A DNA stretch of 26,652 nucleotides from positions 1-26,652 of the forward strand of contig JBBRYW010000031.1 in assembly GCA_038237235.1 (NCBI GenBank). The letters are read 5' to 3'. Shown piece after piece: positions 5,989 to 13,068 of this stretch. Origin of the DNA: JBBRYW01 sp038237235 (GTDB lineage: Bacteria; Actinomycetota; Thermoleophilia; Gaiellales; Gaiellaceae). Under the pieces are notes generated by a model. It saw only the letters and a list, made by a program, of their open reading frames with translations. It was not told the origin of the DNA and ran no database searches. Numbering within the stretch: the first letter of the stretch is position 1; each line of letters begins with the position of its first letter. A program made the position numbers and the translations under genes.

Positions 5989-7845
5989 TCATACGACGCC
6001 GGGCCGGCCAAGCGCGCGGTCGAGGTAGTGGCCCGCGCTGATCAGCGCCAAGTGGGTGAACGCCTGCGGAAAGTTGCCGAGCGCCTCCCCCGTCTGACCG
6101 ATCTCCTCCGCATAGAGCCCGACGTGGTTCGCATAGGTCAGCATCTTCTCGAATGCGAGACGTGCCTCGTCGAGGCGGCCGGCCTGGGCGAGCGCCTCCA
6201 CGTACCAGAACGTGCAGATCGAGAACGTCCCCTCCTCGCCCTCCAGGCCGTCGGGCGAGGCCTCGACATTGTAGCGATAGACGAGGCTGTCCGACACGAG
6301 CGACTTGCCGATCGCGTCAAGAGTGGAAAGCCACTGCGGATCGGTCGGCGCGATGAACTTGACCAGCGGCATCACCAGCACGCCCGCGTCGAGCACGTCG
6401 GTGTCGTAGTGCTGCACGAACGCCTGCTTCTCCTCGTTCCAGCCCCGCGCCATGATCTGGTGGTAGATGGCGTCACGCGAAGCGCGCCACCGTCCGAGCT
6501 CGGACGGAAGCCCGCGCTGTGTCGCGATCCTGATCGCCCGCTCGATCGCGACCCACGACATCAGCCGTGAGTACGTGAAGTGCTGTCGCCCGCTCCGGAC
6601 CTCCCAGACTCCCTCGTCAGCCTGGTCCCAGTTCTCGCACACCCAGTCGACGATCCTGGTCAAGTCCATCCACGCCGCGTGCGCGATGGGGGAGGCGTCG
6701 CGGTTGTAGATGTAGACCGAGTCGATCAGCTCGCCGTAGATGTCGAGCTGGAGTTGGTCGGCCGCTGCGTTGCCGATCCGCACCGGGCGCGAGCCCCGGT
6801 AGCCCTCGAGGTGATCGAGAACCTCCTCCTCGAGCTCGCTGCGGCCGTCGATGCCGTACATGATCTGGAGCGGCCCGGCCTCTGCGGGCCGGGATTCCCG
6901 GAAACGCTCGGTGAGCCAGCTCATGAAGGCCGACGCCTCCTCGGTGAAGCCGAGGCGGAGCAGCGCGTACATGGTGAACGCGGCGTCCCGGATCCACGTG
7001 TAGCGGTAGTCGTAGTTCCGCCCCCCGCCGACGAGCTCGGGAAGGCTCGTCGTCGGCGCGGCCACGATCGCTCCCGAGGGGCGGTACGTCAGCAACTTCA
7101 GCGTCAGCGCCGAGCGGTGGAGCATCTCTCGCCAGCGGCCCTGGTACCGGCACTGGGCGAGCCACCGCCGCCAGTAGCGAACCGTCTCCTCGAACGCCTC
7201 GCGCGTCTCGGCCTCCGAGTACTTCCGCGGCACGTACGTCTCGGGAACCTGCTCGAGCACGAACGCCGCAGTCTCCCCCGGGCGAAGCGTGAACTCCCCC
7301 GAGGCGCCTTCCTCGTGAAAGCTCAGCGGCACGGGCGTCTCGAGTGCGAGCGACAACGAGGGCGAGCGGAAGAGGACCCCCGCCTCGTGGAAGATCGTGT
7401 CGTGCGGATCCCGCGCGTAGTTGAAGCGAGGCTGGACGTCGACGCGGAAGCGCATCTCGCCGCGAACGCCGAGCACGCGGCGGATGAGTCGGTGACGGTG
7501 CTCCGAGCCCCCGCTACCGATCGGCATGAAGTCCTGCACCTCACCAACGCCCCCGGGCGTCAGGAAGCGCGTGATCAAGACGTTGGTGTCGGGGAAGTAG
7601 AGTTGCTTCGGGACTCCGTCGTCGAACACCGGCGCGATCCGGTAGAAGCCGCCGCGACGCCTGTCGAGGATTGCGCCGAAGACGCTCGGCGAGTCGAAGC
7701 TCGGGCAGCAGTACCAGTCGATCCGTCCGTCGGTCCCGACGAGCGCGATCGAGTGGAGGTCGCCGATGATGCCGTGCTCGGCGATCGGGAGGTAGTCGTC
7801 GAGCGTCGACGTTCGCCGCCCGGCGGGGGGCGTCTGCTGCCTCAT
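5989..7845 (-). CDS. Glycoside hydrolase family 15 protein (glucoamylase/trehalase-like)
   Basis: 618-residue bacterial GH15 enzyme: N-terminal beta-sandwich domain (about 15-230, with HGIIGDLHSIALVGTDGRID and the WYCCPSFDSPS block) followed by the (alpha/alpha)6 barrel (about 260-610). Seen: RNYDYRYTWIRDAAFTMYAL (barrel entry), WDQADEGVWEVRSG containing the probable general-acid Glu, EGTFSICTFWYVEALA, and LYAEEIGQTGEALGNFPQAF with the probable base Glu. Members hydrolyse terminal alpha-glucosidic bonds or, in actinobacteria, trehalose; sequence alone does not separate these. No signal peptide, so it should be cytoplasmic. ATG at 7845 shares one base with the TAA of the upstream cyclic-nucleotide-binding gene (TAATG), so the two are translationally coupled. 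Confidence 0.92.
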   Translation of the reverse strand: MRQQTPPAGRRTSTLDDYLPIAEHGIIGDLHSIALVGTDGRIDWYCCPSFDSPSVFGAILDRRRGGFYRIAPVFDDGVPKQLYFPDTNVLITRFLTPGGVGEVQDFMPIGSGGSEHRHRLIRRVLGVRGEMRFRVDVQPRFNYARDPHDTIFHEAGVLFRSPSLSLALETPVPLSFHEEGASGEFTLRPGETAAFVLEQVPETYVPRKYSEAETREAFEETVRYWRRWLAQCRYQGRWREMLHRSALTLKLLTYRPSGAIVAAPTTSLPELVGGGRNYDYRYTWIRDAAFTMYALLRLGFTEEASAFMSWLTERFRESRPAEAGPLQIMYGIDGRSELEEEVLDHLEGYRGSRPVRIGNAAADQLQLDIYGELIDSVYIYNRDASPIAHAAWMDLTRIVDWVCENWDQADEGVWEVRSGRQHFTYSRLMSWVAIERAIRIATQRGLPSELGRWRASRDAIYHQIMARGWNEEKQAFVQHYDTDVLDAGVLVMPLVKFIAPTDPQWLSTLDAIGKSLVSDSLVYRYNVEASPDGLEGEEGTFSICTFWYVEALAQAGRLDEARLAFEKMLTYANHVGLYAEEIGQTGEALGNFPQAFTHLALISAGHYLDRALGRPGVV

Positions 7846-8267
7846 TAAGTTCGGAGCTCGTCCGTGGTGCGCAGCCGGCGTGCTTCGGTCTGGAGCATCC
7901 GCAGCATCACGCGAGGGCTGGCGAGCAGGAACCCCTCGACATCCTCCGCCGCGACGAAGAGGCAGCGCAGAGGCGCCCTGGCGACCACGTCGGCGACGGT
8001 CTCCTCGCCGAGAAGAGCCGAGATCTCACCGAAGAAGCTGCCCTTGGGAAGGACCGCCAGCTCCTCGTCGTTGAAGACGACGCCGGCCTCTCCGTCGACG
8101 ATCACATGAAGCCCCACCCTCTCCTGACCGCGCCGAACGACCCATTCGCCTTCATCGAAGGTGACCTCACGCATGCGTGGCAGGAGGACCTCGAGCTCGT
8201 CTTCGGGGAGGTCGGCGAAGAGCCCGATGCGTGACACGCTGGCTAAGAGGGCGACGTTTGACGCCAC
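7845..8267 (-). CDS. Stand-alone cyclic-nucleotide-binding domain protein
   Basis: About 140 residues forming one cNMP-binding beta-roll: LFADLPEDELEVLLPRMREV at the start, then FDEGEWVVRRGQERVGLHVI, VDGEAGVVF, and the phosphate-binding-cassette-like LPKGSFFGEISALLGEETVADVVA, where Gly-Glu and the following Arg-type region normally hold the cyclic nucleotide. A short C-terminal helix (SPRVMLRMLQTEARRL) follows, but there is no helix-turn-helix, so it is not a CRP-type regulator by itself. The frame is open to 8402 but that overlaps the divergent phosphoketolase gene; I prefer GTG at 8267, with TAGGTT 7 nt upstream as a possible -10 and no Shine-Dalgarno. It is coupled to the GH15 gene, suggesting control of that enzyme; inference. 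Confidence 0.8.
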   Translation of the reverse strand: MASNVALLASVSRIGLFADLPEDELEVLLPRMREVTFDEGEWVVRRGQERVGLHVIVDGEAGVVFNDEELAVLPKGSFFGEISALLGEETVADVVARAPLRCLFVAAEDVEGFLLASPRVMLRMLQTEARRLRTTDELRT

Positions 8268-8317
8268 GGTGCGTAACCTAACCGTCGCGAGCCCCGGAGG
8301 GAAGGTTTTGGTTCCCC

Positions 8318-8347
8318 TTGCCCTTCGGAGCAGAACCGCGAGATAAT
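8318..8347 (+). promoter_or_regulatory. Candidate promoter of xfp
   Basis: TTGCCC (8318-8323), 18-nt spacer, GATAAT (8342-8347; five of six bases of the -10 consensus). The predicted start would give a leader of about 30 nt that carries the GGAGGAAAG ribosome site before the ATG at 8386, so this gene is led normally rather than leaderless. Confidence 0.55.
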
Positions 8348-8385
8348 CGAGCGATCGACCCGCGCCCGAAACGGAGGAAAGGTTC

Positions 8386-10770
8386 ATGACCACTGCCGCC
8401 ACTGAAGCCGAGCGGGTCCTGTCCCGGCAGGAGCTCGAGCTGATCGACAGATACTGGCGAGCCGCGAACTACCTGTCGGTCGGCCAGATCTACTTGCTGG
8501 ACAACCCGCTCCTCGAGGAGCCTTTGCGCTTGGAGCACACCAAGCCGCGGCTCCTCGGGCACTGGGGAACCACCCCGGGGCTGAACTTCATCTACGCCCA
8601 CCTGAACCGGGTGATCAAGGCGTACGACCTGAACATGATCTACATCTGCGGCCCAGGGCACGGCGGGCCGGCGATGGTCGCGAACACGTACCTCGAGGGC
8701 ACCTTCACCGAGCTCTACCCGAACGTCACCGAGGATCGAGAGGGAATGAAGCTGCTGTTCAAGCAGTTCTCCTTCCCGGGCGGCATCCCGAGCCACGCAG
8801 CACCCGATGTGCCGGGATCGATCCACGAGGGCGGTGAGCTCGGCTACGCCGTGTCCCACGCCTACGGCGCCGCCTTTGACAACCCCGACCTGATCGTCGC
8901 GTGCGTCGTCGGCGACGGCGAGGCCGAGACGGGTCCGCTCGCGGCCTCGTGGCACTCGAACAAGTTCCTGAACCCGGTCAGCGACGGGGCGGTGCTGCCG
9001 ATCCTGCACCTGAACGGCTACAAGATCGCAAACCCGACGATCCTGGCGCGTATCCCGCGGAAGGAGCTCGAGGCCCTCTTCGTCGGGTACGGGTACAAGC
9101 CCCACTTCGTCGAGGGCTCCGAGCCGGAAGAGATGCACCAGCTGATGGCAAAAGCGCTCGAGACCGTGCTCGAGGAGATCCGGTCGATCCAGCAGGAGGC
9201 GCGGGAGAAGGAGCGCCTCGAGCGGCCGCGCTGGCCGCTGATCGTGCTCCGCACGCCGAAGGGATGGACGGGCCCGAAGGAGGTCGACGGCCTCAAGACC
9301 GAGGACTACTGGCGCTCGCACCAAGTGCCGATGGCGGATCTCGCCGGAAAGCCGCAGCACGTCGCACTGCTCGAGAAGTGGCTCAGGAGCTACGGCCCCG
9401 AAGACGTCTTCGAGGACGGCCGCCTGAAGACCGAGCTGCGCGACCTCGCTCCGGCGGGCGACCGCCGGATGGGGGCGAACCCGCACGCGAACGGCGGCCT
9501 CCTGCTCCGAGATCTCCGCATGCCGGACTTTCGGGACTACGCCGTGGCCGTCCCATCTTCTGCGGCAGTCACCGCCGAGGCGACAAAGGTGCTCGGCGAG
9601 TTTCTGCGCGACGTGATGAAGCGCAACGAGAAGTACCGCAACTTCCGCACCTTCGCGCCCGACGAGTACGCCTCGAACCGGCTCTCCGCCGCCTTCGAGG
9701 TCACGAACCGGACCTGGCTGGCCGAAACGCTGCCGGAGGACGATCACCTCGCCCCCGACGGGCGGGTGATGGAGATCCTGAGCGAGCACACGTTGGAAGG
9801 TTGGCTCGAGGGCTACCTCCTCACCGGCCGCCACGGAATCTTCACCACGTACGAGGCGTTCGTCCACATCGTCGACTCGATGTTCAACCAGCACGCGAAG
9901 TGGCTGAAGGTGACACGCGACGAGATTCCCTGGCGGAGGCCGGTCGCCTCGCTCACGTACCTGCTCAGCTCACACGTCTGGCGCCAGGATCACAACGGCT
10001 TCTCCCACCAGGATCCCGGCTTCCTCGACCACGTGGTGAACAAGAAGTCGGAGGTGATCCGGGTCTACCTTCCGCCGGACGCCAACACGCTCTTGTCGGT
10101 GATGGATCACTGCCTCCGGAGCCGGAACTACGTGAACGTCGTCGTCGCGGGCAAGCAGCCGGGCCTGCAGTACCTGGACATGGATGCGGCGATCAAGCAC
10201 TGTACGGCCGGGATCGGCATCTGGGAGTGGGCCTCCAACGATCGCGGCTCCGACCCCGACGTCGTGATGGCGTGTTGCGGCGACATTCCTACGCTCGAGA
10301 CCATGGCGGCAGTCGACCTGCTCCGGCACTACTTCCCGAAGCTGCGAGTGCGCGTCGTCAACGTGGTCGACCTGATGCGGCTTCAGCCGCACACCGAGCA
10401 CCCCCATGGCATGACCGACACCCAGTTCGACACGCTGTTCACGACCGACAAGCCAATTGTGTTCGCGTTCCACGGCTACCCCTGGCTCATTCACCGGCTG
10501 ACGTACCGCCGGCGGAACCACCGCAATCTCCACGTCAGGGGGTACAAGGAGGAAGGCACGACGACGACCCCGTTCGACATGGTGGTTCGCAACGATCTCG
10601 ACCGCTACCACTTGGTCGACGACGTGATCGACCGGGTCTCGGGGCTCGGCGGCGACGCCGCCTACGTCAAACAGGAGCTCCGGGATCTGCTGATCGAGCA
10701 CAAGCAGTACATCGCGACGCACGGCGACGATATGCCCGAGGTCCGCGACTGGAAGTGGTCGCAAGGATGA
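8386..10770 (+). CDS. xfp: Xylulose-5-phosphate/fructose-6-phosphate phosphoketolase
   Basis: 794-residue TPP enzyme of normal family length. It cleaves xylulose 5-phosphate (and often fructose 6-phosphate) with phosphate to acetyl phosphate plus glyceraldehyde 3-phosphate (or erythrose 4-phosphate). Seen in order: YLSVGQIYLLDNPLL, GHWGTTPGLNFIYAHLNRVI, GPGHGGPAMVANTYLEG, EGGELGYAVSHAYGAAFDNP, the TPP/Mg motif VVGDGEAETGPLAASWHSNK, LNGYKIANPT, HGIFTTYEAFVHIVDSM, and FSHQDPGFLDHVVNKK. ATG at 8386 has GGAGGAAAG at proper distance. The gene ends in an ATGA overlap with a kinase-like gene. Acetyl phosphate from this step could be converted by the Pta encoded at 13052-15112. Confidence 0.97.
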   Translation: MTTAATEAERVLSRQELELIDRYWRAANYLSVGQIYLLDNPLLEEPLRLEHTKPRLLGHWGTTPGLNFIYAHLNRVIKAYDLNMIYICGPGHGGPAMVANTYLEGTFTELYPNVTEDREGMKLLFKQFSFPGGIPSHAAPDVPGSIHEGGELGYAVSHAYGAAFDNPDLIVACVVGDGEAETGPLAASWHSNKFLNPVSDGAVLPILHLNGYKIANPTILARIPRKELEALFVGYGYKPHFVEGSEPEEMHQLMAKALETVLEEIRSIQQEAREKERLERPRWPLIVLRTPKGWTGPKEVDGLKTEDYWRSHQVPMADLAGKPQHVALLEKWLRSYGPEDVFEDGRLKTELRDLAPAGDRRMGANPHANGGLLLRDLRMPDFRDYAVAVPSSAAVTAEATKVLGEFLRDVMKRNEKYRNFRTFAPDEYASNRLSAAFEVTNRTWLAETLPEDDHLAPDGRVMEILSEHTLEGWLEGYLLTGRHGIFTTYEAFVHIVDSMFNQHAKWLKVTRDEIPWRRPVASLTYLLSSHVWRQDHNGFSHQDPGFLDHVVNKKSEVIRVYLPPDANTLLSVMDHCLRSRNYVNVVVAGKQPGLQYLDMDAAIKHCTAGIGIWEWASNDRGSDPDVVMACCGDIPTLETMAAVDLLRHYFPKLRVRVVNVVDLMRLQPHTEHPHGMTDTQFDTLFTTDKPIVFAFHGYPWLIHRLTYRRRNHRNLHVRGYKEEGTTTTPFDMVVRNDLDRYHLVDDVIDRVSGLGGDAAYVKQELRDLLIEHKQYIATHGDDMPEVRDWKWSQG

Positions 10771-11405
10771 GCGCCCGGGTCGTTTGCATCTCCAGAGAGC
10801 TGGGCGCCGACGGCGAGCGCGTCGGCCAGCTCGTCGCCGAGCAGCTCGACCTGCAGTACGTCGACGAGGAGGTGATCGCCCGCGCGGCCGAGCGAGGCGG
10901 TGTCGAGCCGAGCGCTCTCGCGGACACCGAGCAGCGGAAGTCGCGGCTCCTACGTGTCCTCGAGCTGCTCGGGGACTCGGGCGGCGCCTCCGGCACCATC
11001 GGCCTGGAATCCTCCGCCATCCGCTCTGCGCGCGAGGAGTCGCACCGTGGCCTCATCCGGGCGGTGATCGAGGAGGTTGCGAACGCGGGGAACGCGGTCA
11101 TCGTCGCGCACGCGGCGTCGATGGCGCTGACCGGACGCGACGGCGTGCTCCGGGTGATGCTGACCGCGTCACCGGAGATCCGGATCAGGCGCATCGCCGA
11201 GGCGGAAGGTACCGATGACAGGCAGGCGGCGAAGCTGGTGAGGGGCGGGGACGCCGCGCGGGCCGAGTACGTCGAGCGCTTCTACGCGATCGACCGTGAG
11301 CTCCCGACCCACTACGACCTCGTCGTCAACACCGGCACCCTCGCGCCCGAGCGTGCGGCCGAGGTGATCGCGCACGCGGCAGGCGTCGTAGGAGAGGCAG
11401 GGTGA
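10767..11405 (+). CDS. Cytidylate kinase-like protein (Cytidylate_kin2-type P-loop kinase)
   Basis: 212-residue protein beginning ARVVCISRELGADGERVGQL, the modified nucleotide-binding N-terminus of the cytidylate-kinase-like family, followed by LDLQYVDEEVIARAAERGG and a central NAVIVAHAASMAL strand, then a lid-like VMLTASPEIRIRRIAEAEG and a C-terminal YDLVVNTGTL strand. The textbook GxxGxGKS loop of true Cmk is absent, so I do not call it cmk; the substrate is unknown. ATG at 10767 overlaps the xfp stop (ATGA), so expression is tied to phosphoketolase. This suggests a role linked to that pathway rather than to bulk CMP phosphorylation, which is inference from position only. Confidence 0.8.
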   Translation: MSARVVCISRELGADGERVGQLVAEQLDLQYVDEEVIARAAERGGVEPSALADTEQRKSRLLRVLELLGDSGGASGTIGLESSAIRSAREESHRGLIRAVIEEVANAGNAVIVAHAASMALTGRDGVLRVMLTASPEIRIRRIAEAEGTDDRQAAKLVRGGDAARAEYVERFYAIDRELPTHYDLVVNTGTLAPERAAEVIAHAAGVVGEAG

Positions 11406-11412
11406 CCGACTC

Positions 11413-11427
11413 CGGCCTTAGAGGCCG
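11413..11427 (+). terminator. Small hairpin after the xfp operon
   Basis: Perfect 6-bp stem CGGCCT/AGGCCG with loop TAG, beginning 8 nt after the stop of the kinase-like gene. No T-run follows, so it would be a non-canonical terminator or mRNA 3' stabiliser at best. Confidence 0.35.
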
Positions 11428-11476
11428 ACACGAACGGCAGCGCTGGGACGTGTCGTAGGCTCGCATTGGCGACACG
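11426..11476. repeat. Three alternating CGACACG/CGTGTCG half-sites
   Basis: CGACACG at 11426-11432, its inverse complement CGTGTCG at 11449-11455, and CGACACG again at 11470-11476, with centres 23 and 21 nt apart (about two helical turns). A partial CGACAC follows at 11563-11568, right at the start of the hydrolase-cyclase gene. They could be an operator array or mutually exclusive hairpins in the leader of that gene; chance is not excluded. Confidence 0.35.
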
Positions 11477-11554
11477 GTGGGCGCGCGCCGCCCAGGACAA
11501 GCGAGCTCGGCTGGATCGGCGAGATCGCCGGCGGCATCACTCGCACGGAACCGG

Positions 11555-12919
11555 GTGACGCGCGACACTGTGCCGGTGCATCAGCCGGAAACGCTCTACG
11601 CAAGGAGCGGCGACGTCTCGATCGCCTACCAGGTCACGGGAGACGGCCCCTTTGACGTCGTCTTTATCCCGCCGTTCGTCACCCACGTCGAGCTCGTCTG
11701 GACGACGTCTTTCGCGCCAGCCCTCGGAGCGCTGTCTTCGTTCTGCCGGTTGATCCGGTTCGACAAGCGCGGAACCGGCATGTCCGACCGGGTCGGCGGC
11801 GCGCCCACACTCGAGACGCGGATGGACGACGCGCGAGCGGTGATGGACGCGGCCGGCTCCAGCCGGGCTGCGTTCTTCGGCTCGTCGGAGGGTGCGGCGA
11901 TGAGTCTCCTCTTCGCCGCAACGTACCCGGAGCGGACCGCTGCGCTCGTCCTCAGGAGCGCCTATCCCCGCACGATGTGGGCGCCTGACTACCCGTCGGG
12001 GCGGACCGAGGAGGAATACCGTCGAGAGACGGAGCGCGACCTGGGCCTCTTCGGCCCACGCGACCAGGCGTTGAATGCCGTGCGCTCGCGCATGCAACTC
12101 GTCGACGACCAAGAGACGCAGCAATGGGTCGACTATCTCCGCTGGAGTGGAAGCCCGGGAGCCGTCGAGGCTCTCGCCCGCATGAACAAAGAGATCGACG
12201 TCCGCCACGTTTTGCCGGCGATCCGGGTGCCGACGCTCGTCCTGCACGGATCCGAGGACACGATCGTGCCGATCGACGTCGCGCGGTACCTCGCCGATCG
12301 CATCCCCGGGGCGAGGCTCGTCGAGATGTCGGCGGGGCATCTCGCCACAGGGCGGGCCGCGGTCGCAGTGAACGAGGAGGTCAAGCGCTTCCTGTCCGAG
12401 GTCTGGGAATCCGGCGGCTGGGAAGAAGCTGAGCCAGACCGCGTCCTCGCGACCATCCTCTTCACCGACATCGTCGGCTCGAGCGAGCGGGTGGCCGAGC
12501 TGGGAGACCGCGCCTGGCGTGAGCTCCTGGAACGCCACCACGAGCTGGTGCGCCGCCAGCTCGCGCGCTTCCGCGGCCGCGAGGTGGACACGGCCGGGGA
12601 CGGTTTCTTCGCCTCCTTCGACGGTCCGGCGCGGGCGATCCGATGCGCCTGCGCGATCGTCGAGGCGATGCCGGAGCTGGGCCTCGAGCTGCGTGCCGGC
12701 CTGCACACGGGCGAGTGCGAGCTCATGGACGGCAAGGTCGCCGGCATCGCGGTGCACACCGGCGCACGGGTCGCCTCCCACGCCCGGCCCGGGGAGGTGC
12801 TCGTCTCGAGCACGGTGAAGGACCTGGTCGCCGGCTCCGGCCTCGCCTTCGAGGATCGCGGCGGCTACGAGCTCAAGGGCATCCCGGGCGAGTGGCGCCT
12901 CCACGCCGTGGCGCGCTGA
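11555..12919 (+). CDS. Alpha/beta-hydrolase fused to class III adenylate/guanylate cyclase
   Basis: About 454 residues. The N-terminal half is an alpha/beta-hydrolase: ETLYARSGDVSIAYQVTGDG, RLIRFDKRGTGMSD, nucleophile elbow FFGSSEGAAMS, Asp in HGSEDTIVP and His in SAGHLA, so the triad looks intact. The C-terminal half is a class III cyclase domain: ILFTDIVGSSERVAELGD (first metal Asp), REVDTAGDGFFASFDGP (second metal Asp), LRAGLHTGECE and GIAVHTGARVASHARPGEVL. In the last motif the usual transition-state Asn is His while Arg remains. Soluble, no membrane segment. The frame is open to 11477; GTG at 11555 or 11570 fits family N-termini better, with a weak ribosome site, so the start is uncertain. 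Expected to make a cyclic nucleotide in response to a ligand or substrate of the hydrolase domain; inference. Confidence 0.88.
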   Translation: MTRDTVPVHQPETLYARSGDVSIAYQVTGDGPFDVVFIPPFVTHVELVWTTSFAPALGALSSFCRLIRFDKRGTGMSDRVGGAPTLETRMDDARAVMDAAGSSRAAFFGSSEGAAMSLLFAATYPERTAALVLRSAYPRTMWAPDYPSGRTEEEYRRETERDLGLFGPRDQALNAVRSRMQLVDDQETQQWVDYLRWSGSPGAVEALARMNKEIDVRHVLPAIRVPTLVLHGSEDTIVPIDVARYLADRIPGARLVEMSAGHLATGRAAVAVNEEVKRFLSEVWESGGWEEAEPDRVLATILFTDIVGSSERVAELGDRAWRELLERHHELVRRQLARFRGREVDTAGDGFFASFDGPARAIRCACAIVEAMPELGLELRAGLHTGECELMDGKVAGIAVHTGARVASHARPGEVLVSSTVKDLVAGSGLAFEDRGGYELKGIPGEWRLHAVAR

Positions 12920-13045
12920 TGGCGGGCTGGGCGGAGGGCTGCTGCCGCTCCAACGGCGCGGCCTCCTGATTCCTTCCCGCGCGGCTCCAGGAATGACTCG
13001 CTCGCGGATAGGGCCAGGAAAAGCTAAGACCCCTCATCGTGAAAC

Positions 13046-13068
13046 AGGCTCTCAGCCGAGCTGAGCCT
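13046..13068. terminator. Imperfect inverted repeat between convergent genes
   Basis: AGGCTCTCAGC and GCTGAGCCT can pair across a CGA loop with one bulged position, overlapping the last codons of pta. It sits between the convergent cyclase and pta genes where a bidirectional terminator is expected, but lacks a T-run on either strand. The rest of the 132-nt gap shows nothing. Confidence 0.3.

Noticed and set aside
8268..8402. Longer start of the cyclic-nucleotide-binding protein
   Set aside because: It overlaps the divergent xfp gene and its promoter; the extra residues show no family resemblance.
9970..10764. Minus-strand frame opposite xfp
   Set aside because: Antisense shadow; no family motifs, no ribosome site.
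8901..10766. Long open frame in the second register through xfp
   Set aside because: Arg/Pro/Ala-rich shadow typical of high-GC codon bias; only its last part, from 10767, is a real gene.
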